Of a stretch of DNA of 64,000 bases, positions 8,383 through 17,993 are shown piece after piece (position 1 is the first letter of the stretch; each line of letters opens with the position of its first letter). Origin of the DNA: Cellulomonas chitinilytica (GTDB taxonomy: Bacteria > Actinomycetota > Actinomycetes > Actinomycetales > Cellulomonadaceae); the NCBI RefSeq assembly GCF_016862675.1, contig NZ_BONK01000007.1:62001-126000 (forward strand), in the 5' to 3' direction. The translations under genes and the position numbers were made by a program. The notes under the pieces were generated by a model that had not been told where the DNA came from, made no database searches, and worked only from the letters and a program-made list of their open reading frames with translations.

Positions 8383-8811
8383 ATGAGCCACGAGAACCTC
8401 CTGGACGGTCCCGCGCCCACCCTGCTCCCGGCCGACGGCCCCGACGGCGATGCCCGGGCCGCCCTGGCGGCGGGCTCGGCACCGCGTGACGTCGTGAGCG
8501 TCGCGCCGGCGTCGTCGATCGTCTGGGCGCTCCTCGCGGAGCGGGCGCTCTCGGACGACGGCGACCCCGTCGCCGCCTACGCGTTCGCCCGCACCGGCTA
8601 CCACCGTGGGCTCGACGCGCTGCGCCGCGCGGGGTGGCGCGGACGCGGCCCGATCCCGGCGGACCACGCGCCGAACCAGGGCTTCCTGCGGGCGCTGCTG
8701 GCCCTCGCGGAGGCCGCCGAGGCGATCGGCGAGGGCGAGGAGGCGGACCGGTGCGCGCAGTTCCTCGTCGACTCGGGCACCTCGGCGGCGCAGGTCGCGG
8801 AGCTGCGCTGA
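8383..8811 (+). CDS. DUF3151 family protein
   Basis: A 142-residue protein of the actinobacterial DUF3151 family, identified from its overall pattern: the N-terminal NLL.GP.PTLLP, the central WALLAERAL, the motif AYAFARTGYHRGLDALRRAGWRGRGPIP, then PNQGFLRALLALAEAAEAIGE. It is mainly helical, soluble and acidic, with no known activity. The family is often found between fba and purA, as here. The arginine-rich central motif suggests a nucleotide or RNA contact, but that is only a guess. Confidence 0.85.
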   Translation: MSHENLLDGPAPTLLPADGPDGDARAALAAGSAPRDVVSVAPASSIVWALLAERALSDDGDPVAAYAFARTGYHRGLDALRRAGWRGRGPIPADHAPNQGFLRALLALAEAAEAIGEGEEADRCAQFLVDSGTSAAQVAELR

Positions 8812-8897
8812 CGGGACGCGGGCGGCGGCCGGGGCCGGGGCTGCGCGGGGGTCGTGCCGAGCGGCCCGGCGATGGACCGCCCATGACCGGAAGTTGA

Positions 8898-10301
<1,404 letters not shown>

Positions 10302-10315
10302 CCTCACGAGCACAG

Positions 10316-10355
10316 CGACGGCCGGTCCCGGGGAGCTCCCGGGGGCCGGCCGTCG
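10316..10355. terminator. Hairpin terminator of purA (convergent)
   Basis: Arms CGACGGCCGG (10316-10325) and CCGGCCGTCG (10346-10355) pair perfectly, with further CCCGGG pairing inside. It lies 14 nt after the purA stop and before the end of the convergent MFS gene. Confidence 0.75.
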
Positions 10356-10379
10356 GTCGTCTGTCGGTCGGGCCGGCGG

Positions 10380-11669
10380 TCACGCCGCCGCGGGCACCGG
10401 CGTCTCGTCCGCGGTGGGGGTGCTGACGACGAGGGCCGCCTCCGCCTCGTCGACCATCCGCTGCCGCAGGACCACGGACACGTAGAGCGCCGCGAGCACC
10501 GAGACGGCCGTGGCGCCGAGGAAGACGGTCGGCAGCCCCCACTGCTCGGCGACGGCCCCGCCGAGCAGCGCACCGACGGGCATGAGCCCGAACGCGACGG
10601 TCCGTGCGGCGCCGCTGGTGCGGCCGAGCATCCCGGCGGGCACGATCCGCTGCCGCATGGACTGCCCGATGACGTTCCCGAGGGTGTTGGTCAGGCCGAG
10701 CAGGGCGGCGGTGACGCACAGGGCGGGGACGGTCGGGGCGATCACCGGGACGACGAGCAGCGCGGCGTTGCTGAGCCAGCACCCGAGCATCAGCCGCACC
10801 TCGGGGACCACCCGGCCGAGCGGCTCGGCGAGCACGGACCCGACGACGGCGCCGACGGCGAGCACGGTGAGCACGAGCGGGAAGGTCTGGGGCGTCATGC
10901 CGACCCGGGACCCGTCGCCGACGACCCACAGCACGAACACGGAGAAGTACGCGGTCGACGCCATGTTCATGAGGCCGCCGCCGATCAGCAGGGGCCGCAG
11001 GACCCGGTGGTGCAGGAGGAAGGCCACACCCTCGCGGACCTGGGCACCGACGTGCTGCGGGGCGTCGGGCGCGGCGTGCCGGTAGGACCCGCGGACGCCG
11101 AGCAGGACGAGTGCGACGGCCCCGACGGCGAGCCCGGCGGGTACTCCGAACACCCACCCGGACCCGAGCGCGAGCACGGCGCCGGCGATCGGTGCGCCCA
11201 GGAACGCGTTGGCGACCTGCTCGACGGCGAGGAGCCGCCCGTTGGCGGCCTGCAGCCGTGTCCGCGGGACGAGGTCGGGGACGATCGCGCCGCCGGCGAG
11301 GTCGGCGAAGACCTCGGTGACCCCGTAGGCGAGGCTGAGGCCGACGAGGAACGTCATCGTGAGGTGACCGGTGGCGACGACGACCACGGCGACGGCGAGG
11401 ATCGCGGCGCGTGCGCCGAGGGCGGCGGCCCGCACGACCCGGCGGTCGCGACGGTCGACGACGACGCCGGCCATGAGCCCGCCGACGAGCCAGGGGAGCC
11501 ACGCGGCGGCGGTGAGCAGGGCGATGAGCCCGGGGGAGCGGGTGAGCGTGAGGGCGACGAGCGGGACCCCGGTCTGCACCACGCCGTCGCCGAGGTTGGC
11601 CAGGCCGGTGGACGTGAGGTGTGCGGCGAACCGGCGGCCGAGGGGCTCGCGGGCGGCGGTCTCGGTCAT
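10380..11669 (-). CDS. MFS transporter, probable drug exporter
   Basis: A 429-residue integral membrane protein of the major facilitator superfamily, in the group of actinobacterial exporters with enterobactin- or macrolide-exporter-like sequences. About 12 hydrophobic segments can be traced; the cytoplasmic loop between TM2 and TM3 has GLMAGVVVDRRDRRVV (the MFS motif A equivalent). The N-terminus reads GRRFAAHLTSTGLANLGDGVVQTGVPLVAL, typical of this group. It is divergent from an ArsR-type regulator across a 108-nt operator-rich gap, so the regulator probably represses it until its substrate enters. The substrate is unknown. The C-terminal tail (TADETPVPAAA) is unstructured. Confidence 0.85.
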   Translation of the reverse strand: MTETAAREPLGRRFAAHLTSTGLANLGDGVVQTGVPLVALTLTRSPGLIALLTAAAWLPWLVGGLMAGVVVDRRDRRVVRAAALGARAAILAVAVVVVATGHLTMTFLVGLSLAYGVTEVFADLAGGAIVPDLVPRTRLQAANGRLLAVEQVANAFLGAPIAGAVLALGSGWVFGVPAGLAVGAVALVLLGVRGSYRHAAPDAPQHVGAQVREGVAFLLHHRVLRPLLIGGGLMNMASTAYFSVFVLWVVGDGSRVGMTPQTFPLVLTVLAVGAVVGSVLAEPLGRVVPEVRLMLGCWLSNAALLVVPVIAPTVPALCVTAALLGLTNTLGNVIGQSMRQRIVPAGMLGRTSGAARTVAFGLMPVGALLGGAVAEQWGLPTVFLGATAVSVLAALYVSVVLRQRMVDEAEAALVVSTPTADETPVPAAA

Positions 11670-11701
11670 GGCGTCCTCCGGGCATACGATCGACGAGGAA
11701 C

Positions 11702-11777
11702 TTCTGCAGAGCATGTTCTGCAGAATGATTTGCAGAGCAGACTCTGCAAAGAAGACTCTGCAAAGGTATCTCTGCAC
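11702..11777. promoter_or_regulatory. Operator array: six TGCA-centred sites between MFS exporter and ArsR-type regulator
   Basis: Six copies of a (T/C)TCTGCA(G/A)A-like element lie in this AT-richer segment, with TGCA cores at 11705, 11719, 11731, 11745, 11759 and 11773. Core spacings are 14, 12, 14, 14 and 14 bp. The second copy (TTCTGCAGAA, 11716-11725) is a perfect palindrome; the fourth and fifth are identical (CTCTGCAAAG). The last copy abuts the regulator's ATG at 11778. This is the obvious binding region for the adjacent wHTH regulator, giving control of the exporter and self-control. Confidence 0.75.
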
Positions 11778-12449
11778 ATGGTCGAGGGCAAGCCCCCGTT
11801 GTTCGCCGAGCACCCGATCGGGCCCGAGGCGCTCAAGGTGTTCGCGCACCCGCTGCGCACCGCGATGTACAACCTGCTCGGCGAGCAGGGCCCGTCGACG
11901 GCGACGCAGCTCGGCAGGCTGCTCGGGGAGAGCAGCGGCCAGACGAGCTACCACCTGCGCCAGCTCGAGAAGCACGGCTTCGTCGAGGACGACCCCGAGC
12001 ACACCGGCGGCCGCGAACGGTGGTGGCGGCCGGTCGGGTTCTCGGTCGACGGCCGGCAGATGCTGCGCGACCCGGCGACCGCCCCCGCTGCGCGCGCCCT
12101 GCTCCAGTCGGTCGTCGCCGACCGGGCCGAAGTGCTCACGCGCTGGATGTCGCAGCCCGAGGAGGTCCCGGGCTGGGACGACTCCGTGATCAACGACCGG
12201 ATCACCACCGACCTCACGCCGCAGGAGGCGCACGACCTCATCGACGAGGTGCAGCGCGTCATGGCCGGGCACATCGACGCCGCGAAGGCGCGCAAGAAGG
12301 CCGGCGAGACGGCCGGCCGCCGCACCGTCCGCATCTACCTCGACGTGCTCCCCCTGCCGCTCCCCGGCGACACCGACGTCCCCGGCGACACCGACGTCCC
12401 CGGCGGCACCGACGTCGCCGGCGGTGCGGCCGCGTCGACCGAGGGCTGA
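11778..12449 (+). CDS. ArsR-type winged-helix transcriptional regulator
   Basis: A 223-residue DNA-binding protein. The wHTH lies at about residues 15-85: ALKVFAHPLRTAMYNLLGEQGPSTATQLGRLLGESSGQTSYHLRQLEKHGFVED follows the helix-turn-helix and wing pattern of the ArsR/HTH_20 group, with no CxC metal-binding motif, so a metal sensor is unlikely. The remainder is a helical domain rich in Trp and acidic residues (RWMSQPEEVPGWDDS). The C-terminus ends in three in-frame 18-bp repeats (PGDTDV, PGDTDV, PGGTDV). ATG 11778 is the start; no Shine-Dalgarno sequence is seen because the operator array runs up to it. Divergent from the MFS exporter. Confidence 0.85.
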   Translation: MVEGKPPLFAEHPIGPEALKVFAHPLRTAMYNLLGEQGPSTATQLGRLLGESSGQTSYHLRQLEKHGFVEDDPEHTGGRERWWRPVGFSVDGRQMLRDPATAPAARALLQSVVADRAEVLTRWMSQPEEVPGWDDSVINDRITTDLTPQEAHDLIDEVQRVMAGHIDAAKARKKAGETAGRRTVRIYLDVLPLPLPGDTDVPGDTDVPGGTDVAGGAAASTEG

Positions 12450-12486
12450 ACCCGTGGACGGTCCCGCACCGTCCGGCACGCCTCGG

Positions 12487-12492
12487 TAGGCT
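12487..12492 (+). promoter_or_regulatory. -10 hexamer before purD
   Basis: TAGGCT lies 8 nt before the GTG at 12501 with no Shine-Dalgarno sequence between, consistent with a leaderless purD transcript. Confidence 0.5.
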
Positions 12493-12500
12493 CGCCCCCC

Positions 12501-13760
12501 GTGAAGATCCTCGTCGTCGGCACCGGTGCCCGTGAGCACGCCCTCGTCCGTGCGCTGTCCCTCGACCCGTCGGTGACGGCCCTGCACGCCGCCCCGGGCA
12601 ACCCCGGGATCGGCGCGCTCGCCACGCTCCACGCGGTCGACCAGCTCGACGGGTCCGCCGTCGCCGCGCTCGCCACCGAGCTCGCCGTGGACCTCGTCGT
12701 CGTCGGCCCCGAGGCGCCGCTCGTCGCGGGCGTCTCCGACGCCGTCCGGGCCGCCGGCATCCCCGTGTTCGGCCCGTCCGGCGAGGGCGCGAGGCTCGAG
12801 GGCTCGAAGGCCTTCGCCAAGGAGGTCATGGCCGCCGCGGGCGTGCCGACCGCCGAGCCGCGCGTCGTCACGGACCCCGCCGAGGCGGGCGCCGCGCTCG
12901 ACGCGTTCGGGGCGCCGTACGTCGTCAAGGAGGACGGGCTCGCCGCGGGCAAGGGCGTCGTCGTGACGTCGGACCGCGCGGAGGCGCTCGCCCACGCGGA
13001 GGCGTGCCTGGCGAAGGACGGCGGCGCGGTGGTCGTCGAGGAGTACCTGGACGGCCCCGAGGTGTCCCTGTTCGTGCTGTGCGACGGCACCGACGTCGTC
13101 CCGCTCGTCCCGGCGCAGGACTTCAAGCGCGTGCACGACGGCGACGAGGGCCCGAACACCGGTGGCATGGGGGCGTACACGCCGCTGCCGTGGGCGCCGG
13201 CCGGGCTGGTCGAGGACGTCGTCGAGCGCGTCGCGAAGCCCACGGTCGCCGAGATGGCCCGCCGCGGCACGCCGTTCTCGGGCGTCCTGTACGTCGGGCT
13301 CGCGCTCACGTCGAAGGGTCTGCGCGTCGTCGAGTTCAACGCCCGGTTCGGCGACCCCGAGACCCAGGTCGTGCTCGCCCGGCTCGCGACGCCGCTCGCC
13401 GGCGTGCTGCTGGCGTCCGCCACGGGCACGCTCGCGGCGCTGCCCCCGCTCCAGTGGCGCGACGACGCGGCCGTCACGGTCGTCGTCGCGTCGCAGGGCT
13501 ACCCCGCGTCGCCCCGGTCCGGGGACCCGATCGGCGGCGTCGACGACGCGGACGCCCTGCCCGGCGTGCACGTCCTGCACGCCGGCACGGCCACCGCGGA
13601 CGGCGCGCTCGTGTCCGCCGGGGGTCGCGTCCTGTCCGTCGTCGGCACGGGTGCCGACCTCGGGGCGGCGCGCGCGGCCGCGTATGCGGGCGTCGACCGC
13701 ATCACGCTGGCAGGCTCGCACCACCGGTCCGACATCGCCGCCGCAGCAGCGGCGGGCTGA
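12501..13760 (+). CDS. purD: Phosphoribosylamine-glycine ligase (GAR synthetase)
   Basis: It condenses 5-phosphoribosylamine and glycine with ATP, the second step of de novo purine synthesis. The 419-residue protein has the PurD N-domain ([15 protein letters not shown]), the ATP-grasp domain ([47 protein letters not shown]) and the C-terminal B/C domain (GFP-like [14 protein letters not shown]). GTG 12501 is the only start that keeps the N-terminal Rossmann strand. A small unknown gene follows after 26 nt and may be co-transcribed. Confidence 0.96.
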   Translation: MKILVVGTGAREHALVRALSLDPSVTALHAAPGNPGIGALATLHAVDQLDGSAVAALATELAVDLVVVGPEAPLVAGVSDAVRAAGIPVFGPSGEGARLEGSKAFAKEVMAAAGVPTAEPRVVTDPAEAGAALDAFGAPYVVKEDGLAAGKGVVVTSDRAEALAHAEACLAKDGGAVVVEEYLDGPEVSLFVLCDGTDVVPLVPAQDFKRVHDGDEGPNTGGMGAYTPLPWAPAGLVEDVVERVAKPTVAEMARRGTPFSGVLYVGLALTSKGLRVVEFNARFGDPETQVVLARLATPLAGVLLASATGTLAALPPLQWRDDAAVTVVVASQGYPASPRSGDPIGGVDDADALPGVHVLHAGTATADGALVSAGGRVLSVVGTGADLGAARAAAYAGVDRITLAGSHHRSDIAAAAAAG

Positions 13761-13786
13761 CCCGGACCCGACCCCGGGAGGAACGC

Positions 13787-14197
13787 ATGGGCGCGTTCGA
13801 GACGCTGGTCTTCGGCGACGGTGAGTGGGGCGGCGACCCGGCGGTGACGCCGAGCCTGACGATCGACATCCACGACAGCGACATCGCGACCGTCGAGTAC
13901 CGCCCCGCACCGGAGGGCTGCGGGCGGTTCTACCTCGGGTTCCAGCCGCGCGACTTCTTCGACGACCCGTCGGAGAGCGACCCGGTGGACCTCGACGCCG
14001 AGGCGGAGGGGTTCGCCGAGTGGGCCGCGCTCGCGGGCACGGACGACGTGGGGGCGAAGCGGGTCCGCAAGCTGCTCGCGGAGGAGCACGTCGACGAGCC
14101 GCAGGACACGTTCGTCGAGGAGACCGTCGAGCGGCTGCTGCGCCTGGTCGGCCTCCCGGTGCCGGACGAGCTGTCCGCGCACGACGGGCTCGACTGA
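13787..14197 (+). CDS. Conserved hypothetical acidic protein
   Basis: A 136-residue acidic, soluble protein that I cannot place in a named family. Start ATG 13787 has a good ribosome site (GGGAGGAACGC). The first 60 residues look like beta strands ([44 protein letters not shown]), and the rest is helical and charged ([32 protein letters not shown]). No Cys pairs, signal peptide or membrane segments. It follows purD by 26 nt on the same strand, so it may share its transcript; codon use and GC are like its neighbours. Confidence 0.7.
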   Translation: MGAFETLVFGDGEWGGDPAVTPSLTIDIHDSDIATVEYRPAPEGCGRFYLGFQPRDFFDDPSESDPVDLDAEAEGFAEWAALAGTDDVGAKRVRKLLAEEHVDEPQDTFVEETVERLLRLVGLPVPDELSAHDGLD

Positions 14198-14198
14198 C

Positions 14199-14738
14199 TC
14201 AGCGTTCCCGCGCGACGAGCGCCAGCGCCGCCGCGACCGACTCCTCGGGCGTCGCCCCGGCCGTGTCGAGCACCGCCGCGGAGGCCCACGCGTCGAGCTC
14301 GGTCGTCGCGACGCCCTCCCAGGTCGGCTGCACGTGGCCGGGGATGTCCGCCTCCCGGCCTTCGACCCGTCCCCGGTGCGCGACGGGGTCCGTGCAGACG
14401 ACGAGGATCTCGACGACCCTCGCGCCGGACTCGGCGCCGACCCACCGCCAGCCGTCCTGGCTGGCCGCGACCGGGTTCACGCTGTCCGCCACGACGTCGA
14501 GCCCGAGCCGCAGGTTGTCGGCGGCGACGCCCATCGCGGCGGCGTACCCGGCCTCGGCGACCGCGGGCACGCCGAGCGACGAGTGCAGCACCGCCTGCTC
14601 GACCGTGTCGACGCGGACGTGCACGGCCCGCAACGCGCGGGCGACGCCCCGGGCGAGGGTCGTCTTGCCGCTCCCGGGCAGCCCGCCGAGGACCACGAGG
14701 GCCGGGCGCGAGCCGGAGGTGCTGTGGACGTCGTGCAT
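14199..14738 (-). CDS. P-loop kinase-like ATPase (AAA_33/zeta-like)
   Basis: A 179-residue P-loop protein. The N-terminus has a Walker A motif ([17 protein letters not shown]) and a strand ending [11 protein letters not shown], where the Asp is in the position of the substrate-binding acid of AAA_33 kinases such as polynucleotide or small-molecule kinases. A lid-like Arg stretch ([14 protein letters not shown]) follows. Similar actinobacterial proteins are annotated as AAA family ATPase or adenylyl-sulfate-kinase-like; the substrate is unknown. Its stop codon lies 1 nt from the stop of the preceding + strand gene (tail to tail) and it is divergent from purC. Confidence 0.75.
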   Translation of the reverse strand: MHDVHSTSGSRPALVVLGGLPGSGKTTLARGVARALRAVHVRVDTVEQAVLHSSLGVPAVAEAGYAAAMGVAADNLRLGLDVVADSVNPVAASQDGWRWVGAESGARVVEILVVCTDPVAHRGRVEGREADIPGHVQPTWEGVATTELDAWASAAVLDTAGATPEESVAAALALVARER

Positions 14739-14790
14739 CGATGTGCTCCTCGCCTGGTGGACGACCGCGCGACCGGGCGGCCGCGCACGT

Positions 14791-14796
14791 CACACT
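14791..14796 (+). promoter_or_regulatory. -10 hexamer before purC
   Basis: CACACT lies 6 nt before the GTG at 14803, and no Shine-Dalgarno sequence is present; a leaderless start is likely. Confidence 0.45.
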
Positions 14797-14802
14797 AGGC
14801 CG

Positions 14803-15735
14803 GTGACTCTCGACCTCGGTGCCGAATTCGCCGTCGACCTGCCCGGCTGGGCGCACACCTACTCCGGCAAGGTCCGCGACCTGTACGTGCCGGACGAGTC
14901 CCCGGCCGGCCGCGCCGTCACGGACGCGCACGGTGACGTGGTGCTCGTCGTGGCGAGCGACCGGGTGTCGGCCTACGACCACGTGCTGAGCCCCGGCATC
15001 CCCGACAAGGGCGTGGTGCTGACGCAGCTGAGCCTGTGGTGGTTCGAGCAGCTCGCGGACCTGGTGCCGAACCACGTGGTGTCGACGGACGTGCCGGTCG
15101 AGGTCGCGGGCCGGGCGATGGTGTGCCGCCGGCTGGAGATGTTCCCGGTCGAGTGCGTCGCCCGCGGGTACCTCACGGGCTCGGGCCTGGCGGAGTACCG
15201 GGTGTCGGGCGAGGTCACGGGCATCGCGCTGCCGCCGGGGCTCGTCGACGGCTCGCGTCTACCGGAGCCGATCTTCACGCCCGCGACGAAGGCGGAGCTC
15301 GGCGACCACGACGAGAACGTGCCGTTCTCGGCGGTCGTGGCGCAGGTCGGCGAGGACGCGGCGGGGACGCTGCGGGACCTCACGCTCGGCGTGTACGCCC
15401 GGGCGGAGGCGATCGCGCGGGAGCGGGGCGTGATCCTCGCGGACACCAAGCTCGAGTTCGGCACGGACCCGGTGACGGGTGCGGTGACGCTCGGCGACGA
15501 GGTGCTGACCCCGGACTCGTCGCGGTTCTGGCCGGCGGACGGCTGGCAGCCGGGCCATGCGCAGCCGAGCTTCGACAAGCAGTTCGTCCGGGACTGGCTG
15601 ACGTCGGCCGCGAGCGGCTGGGACCGGGAGAGCGACACCCCGCCGCCGCCCCTGCCGTCGGACGTCGTGGAGCGCACACGGGACCGCTACCTGGAGGCGT
15701 TCGAGCGCCTGACGGGGTCACCGCTCGCCCTCTGA
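14803..15735 (+). CDS. purC: Phosphoribosylaminoimidazole-succinocarboxamide (SAICAR) synthase
   Basis: It ligates CAIR and aspartate with ATP to SAICAR in purine synthesis. At 310 residues it belongs to the longer PurC type. Clear motifs: [68 protein letters not shown] and [10 protein letters not shown], which together form the ATP and CAIR sites. The GTG at 14803 gives the expected N-terminus (MTLDLGAEF); the open frame upstream is antisense to the kinase-like gene. It is a single-gene unit. Confidence 0.96.
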   Translation: MTLDLGAEFAVDLPGWAHTYSGKVRDLYVPDESPAGRAVTDAHGDVVLVVASDRVSAYDHVLSPGIPDKGVVLTQLSLWWFEQLADLVPNHVVSTDVPVEVAGRAMVCRRLEMFPVECVARGYLTGSGLAEYRVSGEVTGIALPPGLVDGSRLPEPIFTPATKAELGDHDENVPFSAVVAQVGEDAAGTLRDLTLGVYARAEAIARERGVILADTKLEFGTDPVTGAVTLGDEVLTPDSSRFWPADGWQPGHAQPSFDKQFVRDWLTSAASGWDRESDTPPPPLPSDVVERTRDRYLEAFERLTGSPLAL

Positions 15736-15789
15736 CGCGGGCGTCGCCCGATCGGGTGTGACGAGGTCGACAGCCGGGGCTCGGGTGAC

Positions 15790-15808
15790 TGAGGTTAGGC
15801 TTGCCTCA
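15790..15808 (+). promoter_or_regulatory. IdeR/DtxR-type iron box
   Basis: TGAGGTTAGGCTTGCCTCA matches the 19-bp DtxR/IdeR consensus TTAGGTTAGGCTAACCTAA at 15 positions. It lies 54 nt before the siderophore-binding-protein gene, where Fe(II)-loaded regulator would block transcription when iron is plentiful. Confidence 0.85.
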
Positions 15809-15861
15809 TCACGACCGGGGACATCGGTCCCGGTCGCCCGACCCCCGATCGGAGCACGTCC

Positions 15862-16890
15862 GTGCGCCTCCTGCGCCGCGCCGCCGCCGTCGCCACCGCG
15901 ACCGCCGTCGCCCTGTCCCTCGCCGCGTGCAGCGGCTCGTCCGGCTCCGACGACGCGAGCGCGAGCCCCGACGCCAGCGGCGACGCCGCCTTCCCGGTGA
16001 CCGTCGAGTCGGCGCTCGGCTCGGCGACGATCGAGAAGAAGCCCGAGCGGGTCGTGACCCTCGGCTGGGGCGCCGCGGACATCGCGCTCGAGCTCGGCAC
16101 GGTCCCCGTCGGCATCGAGGCGGACGCGTGGGGCGGCGACGCGGACGGCTACCAGCCGTGGTTCCGCGAGGCCGTCGAGAAGCAGGGCGCCGAGCTGCCG
16201 GAGACGATCGCGGGCTACCCGCTGGACGTCGACGCGATCGTCGCGCTCAACCCGGACCTCGTGCTCGCGCCGCAGTCCGGCATGGACCAGGCGACGTTCG
16301 ACCAGCTCTCCGAGCTCGTGCCCGTCGTCGCCTACCCGGGCGAGCCGTGGCAGACGACGATCCAGGACCAGGTCACGATCGCCGCGAACGCGCTCGGCGT
16401 GCCCGACGAGGCCGCGCCGCTGCTGACGAAGCGCCAGGACGCGATCGAGGCCGCGGCCGCGGCGAACCCGGGCCTCGCGGGCAAGACGTTCGCGTACGTG
16501 TACGCCGGCACCGAGCCCGGCTCGCTGTCCGTGTACCTGCCGGGCGACCCGCGCGTCGAGCTGCTCACCGGCCTCGGCATGACCCTCGCGCCGTCCGTCG
16601 CGGGCCTCACCGCGTCGCCCGGCACGTTCGCCGCGACGCTCGGCCTGGAGAACGCCGACCAGCTGAACGACGTGCAGGTCCTGTTCACCTGGTTCAACGA
16701 CGAGACCGAGCAGGCCGCGACCGAGTCGCAGCCGCTGTTCGCCCAGATCCCCGCGTTCGCCAAGGGCGCCTACGTGCCGATGCTCGACCGCCAGCTCGGC
16801 ATGGCCGTGTCGGTCGCGACGCCGCTCAGCGTGCCGTGGGCGCTCGACGCGTACGTGCCGCTCATCGCGGAGGCCGCGGCCAAGGCCTGA
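15862..16890 (+). CDS. Iron-siderophore ABC transporter, substrate-binding lipoprotein
   Basis: A 342-residue lipoprotein that captures ferric siderophore outside the membrane. The N-terminus is a type II signal peptide with lipobox LSLAAC, giving the lipidated Cys at residue 23, followed by a Ser/Asp-rich tether (SGSSGSDDASASPDASGD). The rest is a Peripla_BP_2 (FecB/FepB-like) fold: RVVTLGWGAADIALELGTVPVGIEAD, LNPDLVLAPQSGMDQATFDQLSELVPVV. The GTG 15862 start gives a complete signal peptide. It is the first gene of a four-gene import unit, with an IdeR box upstream. The exact siderophore is not predictable. Confidence 0.9.
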   Translation: MRLLRRAAAVATATAVALSLAACSGSSGSDDASASPDASGDAAFPVTVESALGSATIEKKPERVVTLGWGAADIALELGTVPVGIEADAWGGDADGYQPWFREAVEKQGAELPETIAGYPLDVDAIVALNPDLVLAPQSGMDQATFDQLSELVPVVAYPGEPWQTTIQDQVTIAANALGVPDEAAPLLTKRQDAIEAAAAANPGLAGKTFAYVYAGTEPGSLSVYLPGDPRVELLTGLGMTLAPSVAGLTASPGTFAATLGLENADQLNDVQVLFTWFNDETEQAATESQPLFAQIPAFAKGAYVPMLDRQLGMAVSVATPLSVPWALDAYVPLIAEAAAKA

Positions 16891-16928
16891 CGCGACGGCC
16901 TGACGCGACGGCCCGCGCGACGGCCTGA
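16891..16928. repeat. 13-bp tandem repeat in intercistronic gap
   Basis: CGCGACGGCCTGA occurs three times, the middle copy shortened (CGCGACGGCCCG), directly after the substrate-binding-protein stop. It shortens or lengthens the distance to the permease gene without affecting coding. Confidence 0.6.
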
Positions 16929-16943
16929 TCCAGGCACGTTCCG

Positions 16944-16949
16944 TACCGT
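16944..16949 (+). promoter_or_regulatory. -10 hexamer of an internal leaderless promoter
   Basis: TACCGT lies 6 nt before the permease ATG at 16956. The permease-ATPase genes may therefore also be expressed without the upstream binding-protein gene, outside the IdeR box. Confidence 0.45.
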
Positions 16950-16955
16950 GCACCC

Positions 16956-17993
16956 ATGAGCACCGCCACGATCCCGCGAGCCCCGCGCACCGTCCGCGCC
17001 CGGGGCTCGCGGGCGTCGCTGCTGGCGGTCGGCCTGCTCGGTGCTGCCGTGCTGCTGCTGCTCGCGGTCGCGCTGAGCATCGCGGTCGGCGCGAAGCCCG
17101 TGCCGCTGGGCGACGTGTGGTCCGCGTGGCGGCACCCCGACGGGTCGTACGTGTCGACGGTCGTCGCGTCCCGCGTCCCGCGCACGCAGCTCGGGGTGCT
17201 CGTGGGGGCGGCCCTCGCGGTCGCCGGTGTCGTCATCCAGGGGCTCACGCGCAACCCGCTGGGCGACCCCGGGCTGCTCGGCGTCAACGCCGGGGCGGCG
17301 GCGTCGGTCGTGGTCGTCGCGGCGGTCGCCGGTGCCGGTGCGGGCCGGTCCGTGTGGGCGGCGATCCCGGGTGCCCTGCTCGCCGCGGTCGCGGTGTACC
17401 TCGTGGGCTCGGGCGGACGACGCGCGACGCCCGTGCGGCTCGTGCTCGCCGGCGCGGCCGTGTCCGCGGTCCTCGTCGCGCTCGTCGAGGCGATCTCGCT
17501 CGCGAAGCCGGAGGTGTTCGACTCCTACCGCGCATGGGTCGTCGGCTCGCTCGCCGGACGGCCTCCCGGGACCGTCGGCGAGATCGCGCCGTTCGTCGTC
17601 GCCGGCCTGGTCGGGTGCGTCCTGCTCGCGCGGCCGCTCAACGCGCTCGCGCTCGGCGACGAGGCGGCCACGTCCCTCGGCCTGCGCGCGGGCCGGACGC
17701 GGCTGCTCAGTGCGGCCGTCGCGACGATCCTGTGCGCCGCCGCCGTCGCCGCCTGCGGGCCGATCGCGTTCGTCGGGCTCGCCGTGCCGCACGTCGTGCG
17801 GTCCTTCACCGGGTCGGACCACCGCTGGCTGCTGCCGTACTGCGCGCTGCTCGGGCCGGTGCTGCTGCTCGGCGCCGACGTGGTCGGCCGGGTCGTGGCG
17901 CGGCCCGGCGAGCTCATGGTCGGCGCGGTGACGGCGTTCGTCGGGGCACCGTTCCTCGTCGCGGCCGTCCGGCGCGGTCGGGTGGCGCTGTGA
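16956..17993 (+). CDS. FecCD-family iron-siderophore permease, first subunit
   Basis: A 345-residue integral membrane permease of the FecCD/BtuC family. Eight or more transmembrane helices are visible; diagnostic segments are VASRVPRTQLGVLVGAALAVAGVVIQGLTRNPLGDPGLLGVNAGAA-type (positions about 17.17-17.30 kb, motif GLTRNPLGDPGLLG) and the ATPase-coupling EAA-like loop ALGDEAATSLGL. It pairs with the next gene to form the heterodimeric channel. The stop overlaps the start of the next gene (GTGA, 17990-17993), so translation is coupled. Confidence 0.92.
   Translation: MSTATIPRAPRTVRARGSRASLLAVGLLGAAVLLLLAVALSIAVGAKPVPLGDVWSAWRHPDGSYVSTVVASRVPRTQLGVLVGAALAVAGVVIQGLTRNPLGDPGLLGVNAGAAASVVVVAAVAGAGAGRSVWAAIPGALLAAVAVYLVGSGGRRATPVRLVLAGAAVSAVLVALVEAISLAKPEVFDSYRAWVVGSLAGRPPGTVGEIAPFVVAGLVGCVLLARPLNALALGDEAATSLGLRAGRTRLLSAAVATILCAAAVAACGPIAFVGLAVPHVVRSFTGSDHRWLLPYCALLGPVLLLGADVVGRVVARPGELMVGAVTAFVGAPFLVAAVRRGRVAL

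Noticed and set aside
10380-13910. A minus-strand frame fusing the MFS exporter with sequence antisense to purD
   Set aside because: Only the part from the ATG at 11669 is the transporter; the extension crosses the regulator gene and operator array.
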